In this document: in pieces, positions 1 to 10,860 of the stretch
How the letters are laid out: every line of letters begins with the position of its first letter
Numbering within the stretch: position 1 is the first letter of the stretch
Assembly: GCA_963556255.1 (NCBI GenBank)
Contig: OY744616.1
Coordinates: 31,635,357-31,699,356 of the forward strand
DNA length: 64,000 bases
Direction: 5' to 3'
DNA from: Allolobophora icterica
Lineage: Eukaryota; Annelida; Clitellata; Crassiclitellata; Lumbricidae
Made by a program: the position numbers and the translations under genes
The notes under the pieces: generated by a model
What the model was told of the DNA's origin: nothing
Databases searched by the model: none
Seen by the model: only the letters and a program-made list of their open reading frames with translations

Positions 1-345
1 TAAACGTCAATTGGCCACCGGGGCTTCTTGCTTCAATTCGAGACAGCGGGCATCGTCGACAGGAATCAATTTCAGTCGGAACCGTCTCCTCCTCTGGACC
101 AGAGGCACCGGCGCCATTTTCGGCACGATGGACATAAATAAGAGACGATTTGCAGCTTCGCTGGCTCGGCCTCTGAAGCCGATGCCTCTGTCTCCGCATC
201 GTGGCTGCGACCTTGGGGTGTGTGTGCGTCACACAGCCGTAGATGAAAGAGGTGATGGACCAACAGTCATCCGTCTTTTCATCTCCACTCGCCTTTGCCT
301 CCCTGTCTCCTTCCATATATTCCTTAAATCCTTAATACTTGACTC
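1..345. other. unassigned sequence
   Basis: I see no gene here. Short open frames exist on both strands, but none has a recognisable domain, splice context or codon pattern. Confidence 0.4.
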
Positions 346-349
346 GATA

Positions 350-515
350 CTCGGGGCGCGGCAGCCGATTGGTTAGACGTTTGCCTTGAAACGCCGAGTG
401 TACGGGTTTGAGTCTCGACTAAGACGGTCATCGTATAGAAACCTTGAGCAAATCCTTCACTCACAATTGCCATCGACTGATGCTCGGTAATTAGATAGTG
501 GCTAATAAATGGCAG
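350..515 (+). repeat. tRNA-derived SINE, family A copy 1
   Basis: The head resembles a tRNA. An A-box-like segment (AGCCGATTGGTTAGA) lies about 45 bases before a B-box-like segment (GGGTTTGAGTCTC). The body after the B box (CCTTGAGCAAATCCTTCACTC, then TTAGATAGTGGC) matches, with scattered changes, the body of the minus-strand copy at 34,105-34,330. Shared head plus shared unrelated body is the mark of a SINE rather than a tRNA gene. Confidence 0.7.
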
Positions 516-554
516 CTTACACAACTAGGGCCTAATTATCTCCATCCATTCAAC

Positions 555-1115
555 CAACATTCGTCCTTTCACTCCCATCCATGCATTCATGCATCCATGC
601 ATCCATGCATCCATGCATCCATGCATCCATCCATCCATCCATCTATCCAACGATCCTGGTTTCGCTGTCACTCTGCTTCTATCCTTCCACTCCTCCTCAT
701 ATGCCTACCCTAATCCCACCTCAGTGTCACAACAGTACAACTCTGCTCGTACATTCCTTCATTCTATTCATTCTTCACTTCGTCCATCCGTCAATTCATT
801 CTTCCATCCATCCATCCTTCTGTCCATCCATCCGTCCATTCATTCATTCATTCACCCCTCTTTCCATTCGTTCGTCCATTTCATCCGTCCATTCATTCGT
901 CCATTCATCCATCCATTCATCTATCCATTCATCCACTTTTGCATGCATCCATCTGTCCATTCATCCCTCCTTCTGTCCATTCATTCACTCATTCATTCAT
1001 TCGTCCTTCCATCCATTCATTCGTCCATTTCATCCGTCCATATATCTATCCACCAGTCCTTCTACCAATGCATTCATTCATCCGTCGCTCCTTCCTTCGT
1101 CCCTGCATCCACCCA
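555..1115 (+). repeat. degenerate (CATC/CATT)n microsatellite
   Basis: Imperfect tetranucleotide repeats of CATC, CATT and CATG run through most of this stretch, broken by short unique segments (about 655-760). Long open frames rich in Ile, His, Pro and Ser arise from the repeat in all frames and are not genes. Confidence 0.9.
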
Positions 1116-1344
1116 TCCAGAGTCCTGCGGTGTCATTCGTTCCCCCAGACGCTTCCTATGCGTAGTGGAGCTGTCTAAATGTCCTATTTTACAGCGACAT
1201 TTGAGGGTAATTTGCGCCGCAGGAGGATGAAGATATCGCGCGGCAGGCAACAATAAAAGATCGTACGAGAAGATGCTCACAAAGCACCAACTGCCAAGAT
1301 AGGACGCACACACGCCTCACCTCCTCCCTCACAACATATAAAAT

Positions 1345-1399
1345 CATATACATATATATATATATACGTGCGTGCAGACATATATACATAACTACATGC

Positions 1400-1442
<43 letters not shown>

Positions 1443-1730
1443 TTCATATATACACACACACTTAGGTATACTGTATACGTATATGTAACGACATATGTAC
1501 ATTGCATGTACATATGTCGTTATGTATGTATGCAAGCTAGCACACACACACGCACGTAATTATATACTACACACTACACACACAGAGTCCTATACTTATA
1601 TATATATATATTACTCTATGCGCGCAGTATATATATATATTATTTGTACGTATGCATGTATACATATCACTCTATGAGCGCAGTATATATATATATATAC
1701 ATATTATTTGTACTTATATATATGTATGCA
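1345..1730. repeat. TA/ATAC-rich low-complexity DNA with palindromes
   Basis: (TA)n and (ATAC)n tracts are interspersed with a perfect 16-bp inverted repeat around a 3-base loop (1,487-1,502 against 1,506-1,521). A short duplicated segment, CTCTATG(C/A)GCGCAGTATATA, occurs near 1,614 and 1,671. Confidence 0.8.
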
Positions 1731-1764
1731 AGCATGCATATATACACTCATACGCATTCAGATA

Positions 1765-1930
1765 TACATACATACATACAAACCCACATACATACATACA
1801 TACATACATACATACATACATACATACATACGTACATGCATGCATGCATACATACATACATACATACATACATACATACATACATACATACATACATACA
1901 TACATGCATACATACATACATACATATATA
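1765..1930 (+). repeat. (CATA)n microsatellite
   Basis: An almost uninterrupted ACATACATA array of about 165 bp, with ATGC variants near 1,835 and 1,903. Confidence 0.95.
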
Positions 1931-2159
1931 CATTCCTTCATTCGTTCGTTCATTCAAGCATTCGTGCATAGAAGGCAATATTAGTGCATAGCTACTCACT
2001 GCGCACTGTGTATGTGTATAGAAGTAGGTAGGCCTTGTTCGTATAAAAGTACGTGGGGGTGTATGTGTAATTGTGTATAGTTCTAGGCCAGTTTGTTCCT
2101 GTGTGTTTGTTTATAAAAATGCATGCTGCATATACACATTCATTCGTTATAAACTCAGT

Positions 2160-2160
2160 C

Positions 2161-2205
<45 letters not shown>

Positions 2206-2206
2206 G
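2160..2206 (+). repeat. (CTGT)n microsatellite
   Basis: A pure run of CTGT units, about eleven copies. Confidence 0.95.
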
Positions 2207-2283
2207 TCAATCAATCATCGACCGATGTCTTGGGCATCATGAAAAGGCGCTACAGAAGTCATTGGTTTAGCTTCGATTCGACT

Positions 2284-2595
2284 CAGTGGCGTCACTAGGG
2301 TTGGTGTCACCCATTGCGGTAAGTCATGGTCTCACCCCCATTGACCTCCTCCCTTGGTCCCTTTCCAGACCATACAGTATCCTTAATAACGTTTTTGTAT
2401 TAGGCCTAATAGGCTTGCGAAAATGTTGATGTTGTCATCTATGATTGTTAGTTTAAACATAATAAATTTCTGCTGAAACGCTACACAACATTTTTTTAGA
2501 TAGTCATTTTGTCATTTTGGTGTCATCCCTCTGAAGGTGCCACCCGGTGCGGCCCGCACGGTGCCGCACCCCTCACCTCTATAGTGACGCCACTG
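2284..2595. mobile_element. hAT-type MITE, 312 bp
   Basis: The ends are inverted repeats: CAGTGGCGTCACTAGGG on the left and CTATAGTGACGCCACTG on the right. The 8-bp direct repeat ATTCGACT flanks both sides (2,276-2,283 and 2,596-2,603), which is the target duplication length of hAT elements. There is no coding capacity, so this is a non-autonomous element. Confidence 0.9.
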
Positions 2596-2649
2596 ATTCG
2601 ACTGCATTACAAGGCTCTTTGAATTGGATACCCATTTGAAATGAAACAC

Positions 2650-2780
2650 GAGGCAGGCAGACAGACGTGCAGACATACATACAGACAGAAAAACAAACAT
2701 ACATACATACAGACAGACAGAAAAACAAACATACAAACAGACAGACCCTGACAGACAGACCCTGGCAGACAGATAGATGT
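2650..2780 (+). repeat. (ACAG/ACAT)n microsatellite
   Basis: Mixed CAGA, GACA and CATA tetranucleotides. Confidence 0.85.
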
Positions 2781-3137
2781 ATACATGCACTGTTGTCGCA
2801 ATAACTCGACGCGGATCAGAACCCTTGGCAGCGTGGATTCATCGCTGTGCAGAGATAACTGCCTGCACGCATGGCTTGTTATAGGTGCCGCCTCCGCCGC
2901 TGAAAGATTTTCCTCCCAGCCTTCGTCCATCGGCCCTCCTCCCTTTCCCAATCCCCACCGCCTAATTCCCTACTTCCCTCCTCTCGTCCATCCATTGCTA
3001 CCGGTTGACGAAGACTTGCCAATATATCCCGTACTGCATGGGTCCAAAATCTTGCTTAAATGAGCTAACATAATAAATTTAATATGCTTGTATTATCTTC
3101 ATGTATTGACTTTATAATTGAGCCAACCGAGTCTTTC

Positions 3138-3270
3138 TATTCATCCATCCATTCATCCATCCATTCATCCATCCATCCATCCATTCATTCATCCATCAAT
3201 TCACCCATCCATTCATCCATCCTTCTGTCCATTCGTCCGTCCATTCATCCATTAAATCATCCATCCTTCT
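3138..3270 (+). repeat. (CATC/CATT)n microsatellite
   Basis: Imperfect CATCCATCCATT repeats resembling the array at 555-1,115. Confidence 0.9.
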
Positions 3271-3353
3271 TTTTGACCATTTTCGGATGACTCATCGACC
3301 TGCATCTATGCTGTGCATAAGTTTTAACAGTTAGTTTGTTGTAGGCCTACTTG

Positions 3354-3490
3354 CCTAGGCGCAGACTCTGGGGGCAGCCGGGGCACCTGCCCCCAATAAT
3401 TGAGATGTACTGTAACCCAATACAACAAGTGTAGAATGAATAACCAAATCCTCCCCTTTCCCCAATATTTTGGACAAGTTTAGTCCAGTG
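3354..3490. mobile_element. short hAT-type MITE, 137 bp (family of 53,716-54,449)
   Basis: It begins CCTAGGCGCAGACTCTGG and ends AAGTTTAGTCCAGTG, with the exact 8-bp direct repeat CCTACTTG on both sides (3,346-3,353 and 3,491-3,498). Both ends and the CCAATATTTTGGACAAGTTT segment match the longer copy at 53,716-54,449. This copy therefore looks like an internally deleted relative. Confidence 0.85.
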
Positions 3491-3579
3491 CCTACTTGTT
3501 CCGATACATTCATATTATGTTGGTGCTGATGTGTCAATGAACAAGACACTCGATCAATACAATATTGCACTTAAATAAC

Positions 3580-4228
3580 CAGTCTTGTCCTCGAGACCAA
3601 GGTCTCGGTCTCGAGTGCACTCGAGTTCGTTTTTGAAAGTCTTGGTCTTGGTCTTGAGACCAAAGGTCTTGGTCTTGAGGTTCAAGGTCTTGGTCTTGAG
3701 GTTCAAAGTCTTGGTCTTGGTTTTGCAAGACCAAGACCAAGACTTTTGTCAATATGAACAGTCATTACTATTACTATTCCTTACTAAAAATTGTCCAGTC
3801 GGACTACTCGTTATTTTAATGAAAACATGAGTTTTTTCTTTTATTCAAGCAAAACAACTCTAAATGGAGACTGCAGAGAATTCCGAATTCGTATTTACAA
3901 AAGTCCTTCATGCGAAATGTTATTCCAAATGCCTGTTGAATTTTATAAAAACCAATTTGCTCAGAATTTTCTGAGCAAATTGGTTTCATTAAAATAACGA
4001 GTAGTCCGACTGGACAATTTTTAGTAAGGAATAGAAGTCTGGATACGACTGTGATTTTTTTGGGTCTTGGTCTCGGTCTTGGTCTTGAGGTTCAAGGTCT
4101 TGGTCTTGGTCTTGAGGTTCAAGGTCTTGGTCTTGGTCTTGGTCTTGAGGTTCAAGGTCTTGGTCTTGGTCTTGAGGTTCAAGGTCTTGGTCTTGGTCTT
4201 GAGGTTTAAGGTCTTGAGAACAAGACTG
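3580..4228. mobile_element. GGTCTT-rich hAT derivative, copy 1 (rearranged)
   Basis: The ends are CAGTCTTGTCCTCGAG and GAGAACAAGACTG, close to the perfect inverted ends of copies 2 and 3. Flanks TAAATAAC and CAAATAAC agree at 7 of 8 bases. Both subterminal zones are arrays of GGTCTT alternating with GAGGTTCAA. The middle (about 3,776-3,960) lies in the opposite orientation to the same sequence in copies 2 and 3, giving a foldback with a perfect 16-bp stem at 3,949-3,964 and 3,971-3,986. Confidence 0.85.
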
Positions 4229-4334
4229 CAAATAACTGGATTATTTTATGTAATTTGCGAGTGTAGATTTATAGCGCCTTAAGGATTATGCAGAGACCTG
4301 ACAGCATAAAAGCACAATGAAAAAAATGGTCTTC

Positions 4335-4480
4335 AAATATAATTCAGATTCAGTCGGATTCCGCCGGATCTGAGATCTGACACCTTTGGTTTGAGATTCG
4401 TCACAGAACTGTGAGATCCGCCACCTAGAAGTGAAGACCCGTTACCTAAAAGCGAAGACCCGTCACATAAATACATCTTT
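4335..4480 (+). repeat. degenerate ~22-bp tandem repeat
   Basis: Three to four diverged units share the pattern GA(A)GACCCGTYACYTAAAAG. No gene is visible around it. Confidence 0.5.
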
Positions 4481-5139
4481 GTTTGCAGTATTGGATAATA
4501 AGCATCATATTTCATGCATTTTTAGTTTATAAGAATAGCGAATATCAGTTATAGATTCAGAAAGACTTCTGTTTGAGCTTTACAAATATCTGGACTCTGG
4601 AGATCCGTCACCTCTGGGTGACCAATTTAACCACTGCAAATATTTATTAAGGACGGACCACAGCTATGCGTCACTGTTGTATCGCGGATGTCCGGACGGG
4701 GAGCAATTGCAACATAAATGTTGCAGAACGAATTAAGAGAGCTGCGACCAAGACGGATGACACCGAATACATAGCTCCCTAAAATATGATGTAGCACATG
4801 TATGAATGCATGTAGATATGCCAGTCTTGTTGTCCTCGAGACCAAGGTCTCGAGTTCGTTTTTAAAAGTCTTGGTCTTGGTCTTGGTCTTGAGGTTCAAG
4901 GTCTTGGTCTTGGTCTTGGTCTTGAGGTTCAAGGTCTTGGTCTTGGTCTTGGTCTTGATGTTCAAAGTCTTGGTCTTGGTTTTGCAAGACCAAGACCAAG
5001 ACTTTTGACAATGTGAACAGTCATCTAACAAACGCAAGAATTTTAAAAATTCATAATTAGTAAAACAATTGCTTAGTATTTACACGGCGTGAATGAGGCT
5101 TTACTGTTGTTTTGGACAGTTATCTTGATTTCAGGCTAT

Positions 5140-5274
5140 TTACCATGCCTTTGGAATGATTTCAAAATAGATTCACGATTTGTACATTTGCATCAAGTGC
5201 TTGAAAAGCTACTCTGTGTGCCAGTGATTTCAGCACCTGTAGAACGTATTTTTCACATGGCAGAATTTTTATGA
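5140..5274 (+). pseudogene. hAT transposase C-terminal (hATC) remnant in copy 2
   Basis: The translated core, PVISAPVERIF preceded by LEKLLC, is typical of the hATC dimerisation domain of hAT transposases. Nothing of the catalytic core or zinc finger remains, and the frame stops soon after. This is a relic carried inside a non-autonomous element. Confidence 0.8.
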
Positions 5275-5580
5275 GGCCCCACAGGTCACGTCTTGGTCAG
5301 AAAATTCTGAGCGAGTTGTTTTTTTTAAATGTAACAGGCATTTGGAATAACATTTCGCATGAAGGACTTTTGTAAATACGAATTCGGAATTCTCTGCAGT
5401 CTGCATTTGGAGTTGTTTTTTTGCAAATAAAATAAAAGACTCATGTTTTAATTAAAATAGCGAGTAGTCCGACTTGGCAATTTCTTTAATAAGTAATATA
5501 AGTCTGCATATGGTTGTGTTTTATTGTCTTGTTCTCGGTGTTGGTCTTGAGTTTCAAAGTCTTGGTCTTGGTCTTGGTCT

Positions 5581-7208
5581 CAGGGCCGGCGCTAGGGTAC
5601 TTGAGGCCCCCCCAGTCTTACTTGAGGCCTCCAATAACTACGAAATATACACTGCAAACGAGAACGACTGAACGTCAAGTCTCTTTTTACTTTTTATTGA
5701 AATCATTGCTAGCGATGAAAACAGCTGAGCATGGTGGAACAATTAAATGTTTTAACTAGGCCTAGTTTCAATGTACTGAAACTGCTACTGTTACTGGGGT
5801 GGTCAGAAGAATCCTTAGTGCAATAGACAGATTTGGGGAAAAGTCAAGAAGTTCATTTAGGCCTACATAAAGGTGGACCCTACTTTAGAAAGTCTCGCGC
5901 TGTTGTCAGCTGACTGTCTCTAGGCTACAAGTGGCTTATTATAACTGCAATAAAATGTGAAAATCCATTAGAAGTTCATTTAATTGTTTCTACGTCTCCC
6001 ATCTTCTCGTAGAAGTAAACACAATGTTTTTGCAGCTGGATCATGCGTTTGATGAGTGTATTGGAGTGCTAGAGAAACCCAAAGTCCTGTTCCAATCCTT
6101 GATCTTCTGAAACCGTGACTGAACTGACACCAGCGTCTGACCCAGAAGTTTGTAGAAAAAATCTGCTTTAAATCGTAGTTTGGGTGTAAATTTCTCCATT
6201 TTGTCTGCATATTCGTAGTCAAATGGGCTTTTCGACGCTGGTTTCTCGTTTCAGGGAAAGTGGTGTTCACCACCATATATCATGCACAATTTCGCGTGCA
6301 CCTGTAGTAGCAGATTTGGGGCCCTAGGCGCGTGCTTGATGCGCCTATGCGTAAACGCGCATCTGCCCACTACTTTTGCAGACTAAGATATTCAGAATGA
6401 GTTGATCGATTTCGTTGCTGACGAGATTCAAGACACCAACATGGAAGCATTGCAACACGCAAAATGCTTTTCCAATATTCTGGACTGCAGGCTACCACTA
6501 CTGGCATTTCACATGAAGAGCAAATGACAGTTTTCTTAAGATTTGTCCTGTGTATACCCAGAAATGGCATACAGATAAGAGAAGCTTTTTTGGATATTTA
6601 GTTGTGAATAACACAACTGGCCAAGCCGCCAAGGACTGACGGAATCATTCCTAGTGCAAAAGCACTAAACCTAATGATTGAAGCCTGTCAGGATCAGGCG
6701 TATGAAAGGCCGTAACACAGAGGCGCGATTTGGGGCCCTATATGCACGCGCTTAGTGCACCTATGCGTAAACGCGCCTCTGTGTTACGGCCTTTCATAGT
6801 CTGACCCCGACTTAGGCGCACGCCTAGGGCCCCCAAATCTTGGAGGGCCCCAAAACAAATGAAAATATTTTTTCAGTTATAAAAAATAACATTTTTGAAT
6901 TATTTTAAATATAACATATTTTCTATTTTTACAGTTTAGCATTCACATAAACGTATATTATTGTAATTTATAATTGTTTTGCTCATTTGGGTTAATAATT
7001 ATTCTTTGTGCAATTGCGAAAAATAACATCAAGCTCAGAAGGCCCCAAAAATGTTTGTTACTAGGGCCTCGTTTTCTGTAAACGCGCCTCTGGAAGCGGG
7101 TTTCAGAAACAGTCACACATAAGCATAATGACCAGCTAAATTTGGAGGCCCCTTACAAACTTGAGGCCCCCCAACCGGGAGGTTCGGGGGGCCTTAGCGC
7201 CGGCTCTG
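5581..7208. mobile_element. nested hAT-type element, 1,628 bp
   Basis: The ends are CAGGGCCGGCGCTAGGG and CCTTAGCGCCGGCTCTG, inverted repeats agreeing at 15 of 17 bases. The flanking CTTGGTCT is present on both sides, though the host is a GGTCTT array so this duplication alone is weak evidence. GAGGCCCC motifs are repeated inside each end. No transposase is recognisable. A strong palindrome lies at 6,701-6,798. Confidence 0.8.
6701..6798. repeat. 98-bp hairpin with perfect 27-bp arms
   Basis: Arms 6,701-6,727 and 6,772-6,798 are exact reverse complements around a 44-base loop. The loop contains GCGCGC-like motifs and GGGGCCC. It could be a tiny foldback MITE. Related sequence (TTTGGGGCCCTA... 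CCTATGCGTAAACGCGC) occurs near 6,312-6,365. Confidence 0.85.
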
Positions 7209-7365
7209 CTTGGTCTTGAGGTTCAAGGTCTTGGTCTTGGTCTTGGTCTCGAGGTTCAAAGTCTTGGTCTTGGTCTCGAGGTTCAAAGTCTTGGTCTTGG
7301 TCTTGGTCTTGAGGTTCAAGGTCTTGGTCTTGGTCTTGAGGTTTAAGGTCTTGACAACAAGACTG

Positions 7366-8140
7366 ATATATGCATGCCTGTATATATGCATGTATTGTGT
7401 ATGCAAATGTCATATATACTGTAGCAGTGATTGTCAAATCGAAACATGGATGTTGTTGAAGTCATCGGAATGATCAATCGCTCGCTGTGCATTATGAATA
7501 ACCTAAGACTACAGTCAACAGGGCTTAGCAGGTGCTTCGATCGCGCCTCTGACACACTCTCATCTGTCATTGTCTGGCACGAAATTTAAATTTACAGGCA
7601 GCATCGAGGCATCTTCTTGTGCCGACCGGGAATTCGTTTCTATAAATCTATCAACTGCGAATTGTATAACAGTAGGTTATACTCTTGCATATGATATATT
7701 TCTTTGTATGCATAGCCTATAGTATATATATCTAAGTCCTTGAAAGCCAAGGAGGTATGTACAGTGAGTTTTAAGCCGCGTTTGAAAGAAGGAAGTGAGC
7801 ATGGGCGGCGATCATAGGGGGTCGAGGGGGACAAGACCCCCACCTTTAACATTGGGGGACACGCCATGCATCGGACCACCCCCCAAATTTTGAAGAAATA
7901 CCAAAAAAGTCAATTGTTTTACCTTTTTTGACCAGATCAGTTCACGGCGATACATTTTTTTACCTCTTTTTTGACCAGATTAGTTTAAAAATGTCCCCCT
8001 CACCTGTCGAACAAGATCGACTTCACTTTAAGTGAAGTTGAGCAACGAAGAGAGTGGCAGTCGATTCCATTCCTAGAAGGCAGTCCCTAACTGTTCTGCA
8101 TCGTGGCTCAGCTACTTGATGATCGCAGGCAACGACAGTA
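7366..8140. other. unassigned intergenic sequence
   Basis: No gene is visible. A stretch near 7,800-8,000 has GGGGGACAAGACCCCC and matching CCCCCC motifs that suggest a degraded MITE, but I could not define both ends. Confidence 0.4.
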
Positions 8141-8144
8141 TGGC

Positions 8145-8312
8145 TTCTAACCCTGCTCATTTTTCAATGAATTGATCGAGAGAGATCCTTTACCACCGCT
8201 GCCAGTTTGAATGAGGCCACGCCATTTAAGGTCCCCGTGTACGAACAGCGCGCTTGCCCAATGTTAAAACCTCTAAAGTAAGCCACCACCCGTATACGAA
8301 CTGGCATCTTCA
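8145..8312 (-). repeat. SINE family B copy 1
   Basis: The sequence CTGCTCATTTTTCAATGAATTGATCG followed by CCACTGC-type, GCCATTTAAGG, CCGTGTACG and GCCACCACCCGTATACGAAC blocks is shared with 31,535-31,690 (same orientation) and with 55,815-56,030 (opposite orientation, where the tRNA-like head is preserved). Confidence 0.8.
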
Positions 8313-8504
8313 TGCACTCTCTAACCAATGTACCTAACCGGACATCATGTATGATATAATACGTGTATGTAGCCTATGCATGCAAGTGTATGCATGTATG
8401 GGTATCTGCATGTAAATGTATGTGTATGTATGTGTAGGGCCTACAGTGTACATTGTGTGGCGGGCTGCATGGATGTTGAATTACCACTGGATATAGACCG
8501 AAAG

Positions 8505-8816
<312 letters not shown>

Positions 8817-8899
8817 AACACGTTGTCGTTGTCGATGTTGTTTAGGTGATGATGATACCCGTTTTCCGGTTGACAACGAGACAGGAGTCCGGCCTAAAG

Positions 8900-9006
8900 C
8901 TGTCTGTCTGTCTCTCTGTCTCTCTCTGTCTGTCTCTGTCTCTGTCTCTGTCTCTCTCTCTTTCTATTTATCTCTCTCTCTCTCTATTTCTCTCTCTCTC
9001 TATTTC

Positions 9007-9082
<76 letters not shown>
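8900..9082 (+). repeat. (CTGT/CT)n microsatellite
   Basis: A pyrimidine-rich tract. With the purine tract at 8,505-8,816 it forms a large imperfect inverted repeat around about 85 bp of unique DNA. Confidence 0.95.
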
Positions 9083-9083
<1 letters not shown>

Positions 9084-9119
9084 CTCTCTGCCTGAGCACT
9101 CTGGCTACCATTTCTATAG

Positions 9120-9925
9120 CCCAATCGATCGAGGATCATCCTACTCCAAAAGCTTGATTTCGTGCTCCTGTCTGATAGGTTTCCTCACTTCACTTTCTCG
9201 TCCAGTGTTCGTGACTTAGGTGTCACTCTGGATAGCTCGCTTACTTTTGCTGAGCACATTTCCAACCTCACCCGCTCCTCTTACTTAGGCGTCTCCGGGC
9301 TATTCGGCGGTCTGTCTCATCCTCGATCTTCACCTCAATTGTTCATGCATTCGTGTGCTCTCGAATTGACTACAGTACTGTAATTCTCTCTTTATTGGCC
9401 TTCCCAAGATCCGTCTTTCTCATCTCCAGTCCGTACTCAATGCTGCTGCTAGACTCAATGCCCGCCTCCCTCGGTTCTCTCATATCTCCACCTTCATGGT
9501 TGGACAACTCCATTGGCTCCCTCTCTCTGCCCGTAAACAATTCAAAGTGCTTATTCTTGTGCTTAAATCTCAACTGGGTCATGCTCCACAGTACTTACGT
9601 GATCTAATTCAACGGCATCCTTCTGCTGCTTCGCTGCGTCCTCTCCGATCTTCTGATCGTCTTGATCTCTTGGTTCCTCGTGTCAGGACTATACTTTGGC
9701 TCAGTCCAGATCCTTTGCTTGCATAGGTCCCTCACTTTGGAACCGACTTCCTCCTTCTGTCCGCACCACCATTCTCTCTGGTAGCGTTGCTTCTTCCTTT
9801 TCTCACCTTAAATCCTGCTTTTTCTCTCGGGGTCTCGCGCACTGGGAGCGCCTCTGAATGGTCTATACCGCGAGAGGCGCTTTATAAATGCCCATATACA
9901 ATACAATACAATACAATACACGGCA
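9120..9925 (+). mobile_element. CR1/L2-like LINE 3' end (frameshifted)
   Basis: Successive frames encode the end of a non-LTR reverse transcriptase. A segment with VRDLGVTLDSSLTFAEHI is followed by a frame with FSHISTFMVGQLHWLPLSAR, then IGPSLWNRLPPSVR. The terminal GGCGCTTTATAAATGCCC and the ATACA pentamer tail (ATACAATACAATACAAT) are typical of CR1/L2-type 3' ends. Several frameshifts make it inactive. Confidence 0.85.
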
Positions 9926-10009
9926 TACCTTTGCATAGCGCCAGTCTGTCTGCATGTGCGTCTGCCAAATCACAGCTCAGACTGTAGGCCTCAGAAGACT
10001 GCTTCATGG

Positions 10010-10860
10010 TATTCGTGACTAAGTCTTCCACCGCATTCGATCCATGATTGACTTTCAAACTGCTTCCACAATCGTTACCACCTTTGCCCACTCCAAGCTT
10101 GATTACTGTAATTCCATTTTCCTAAACCTGAAATCCACCCAAATTAAGCGTCTGCATATCATCCAAAAGTCACTCGCCCGAGATGTCACCAGGACACCCA
10201 GGCATCACTATATCACTCCCATTCTTAAATCGCTCCACTGGCTAAAAATTCCTAGGCGTATCCACTTCAAAGTCCTATTCCAAACCTATTACTCCCTACA
10301 ACTACATAGGCCTACGCCATGCCAAAGTAGGCTACCTTCGCGAGCTCTTCACCATCCAGCCATACCACTCTACCCGATCATCCTCAAATCTGAATCTCTC
10401 CAGTTCCCCAGTCACTATTCGCCTTAAAATGTCCAACCGATCCATTCATATTCTAAACTGCACCTCAACTCCAGAAAGATTCCCCTAAATTCCGCAAATT
10501 CTCAGTTCCGCCGCGTCATCACTCATCAGGCCCGCATCGAGCGCCGCTCAACCACCATTCTCTCTCATGATTGTCTACTTCTCACCCTAGGCTTTCCACT
10601 CCAAATCAAAGTCCCACCGGGGGGGGGAGGGCTCCCACGTACCTTTTCAGGAATTCCTAACTTAATCCATGAAATCCTCCGCTTTCTCGTCCTCAACGAA
10701 ACCCGCATTCGCAGATCCTCTGCCTCCTATCTCTCTGGCAACCGGACTCGGATCTCTACTGCACATCTCTGGACATACCTCTGACATGACGCAGAGCTCG
10801 TGAATAAGCTGGTGCCCTGTACGTGCCTGTAGGCCTATAGATTTCTAGTAGCAGTACTTT
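10010..10860 (+). mobile_element. second CR1/L2-like LINE fragment
   Basis: An open stretch at 10,044-10,427 encodes FAHSKLDYCNSIFLNL and ITPILKSLHWLKIPRRIHFK, both standard in the RT C-terminal region of CR1/L2 LINEs. Downstream frames are broken and the 3' end is not clear. A GGGGGGGGGAGGG tract sits at 10,619. Confidence 0.8.

Larger units (their letters stand above)
4822..7365. mobile_element. GGTCTT-rich hAT derivative, copy 2 (split by a nested insertion)
   Basis: It starts CAGTCTTGTTGTC and ends GACAACAAGACTG, a perfect 13-bp inverted repeat. Flanks AGATATGC and ATATATGC agree at 7 of 8 bases. Left and right subterminal GGTCTT arrays are at 4,860-4,990 and 5,521-5,580 plus 7,209-7,350. 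Between them a short frame (5,089-5,274) reads LEKLLCVPVISAPVERIF, the conserved core of the hAT C-terminal dimerisation domain. A 1,628-bp element is inserted at 5,581. Confidence 0.9.

Noticed and set aside
3534..3752. QDQDLEP and LGLGLEVQ repeat frames around the GGTCTT arrays, also at 4,000, 7,160 and 12,140
   Set aside because: Frames follow the hexamer array in transposon ends; no start context or conserved flank.
5980..6276. 98-codon minus-strand frame inside the nested element
   Set aside because: No transposase motif and no related frame in other elements.
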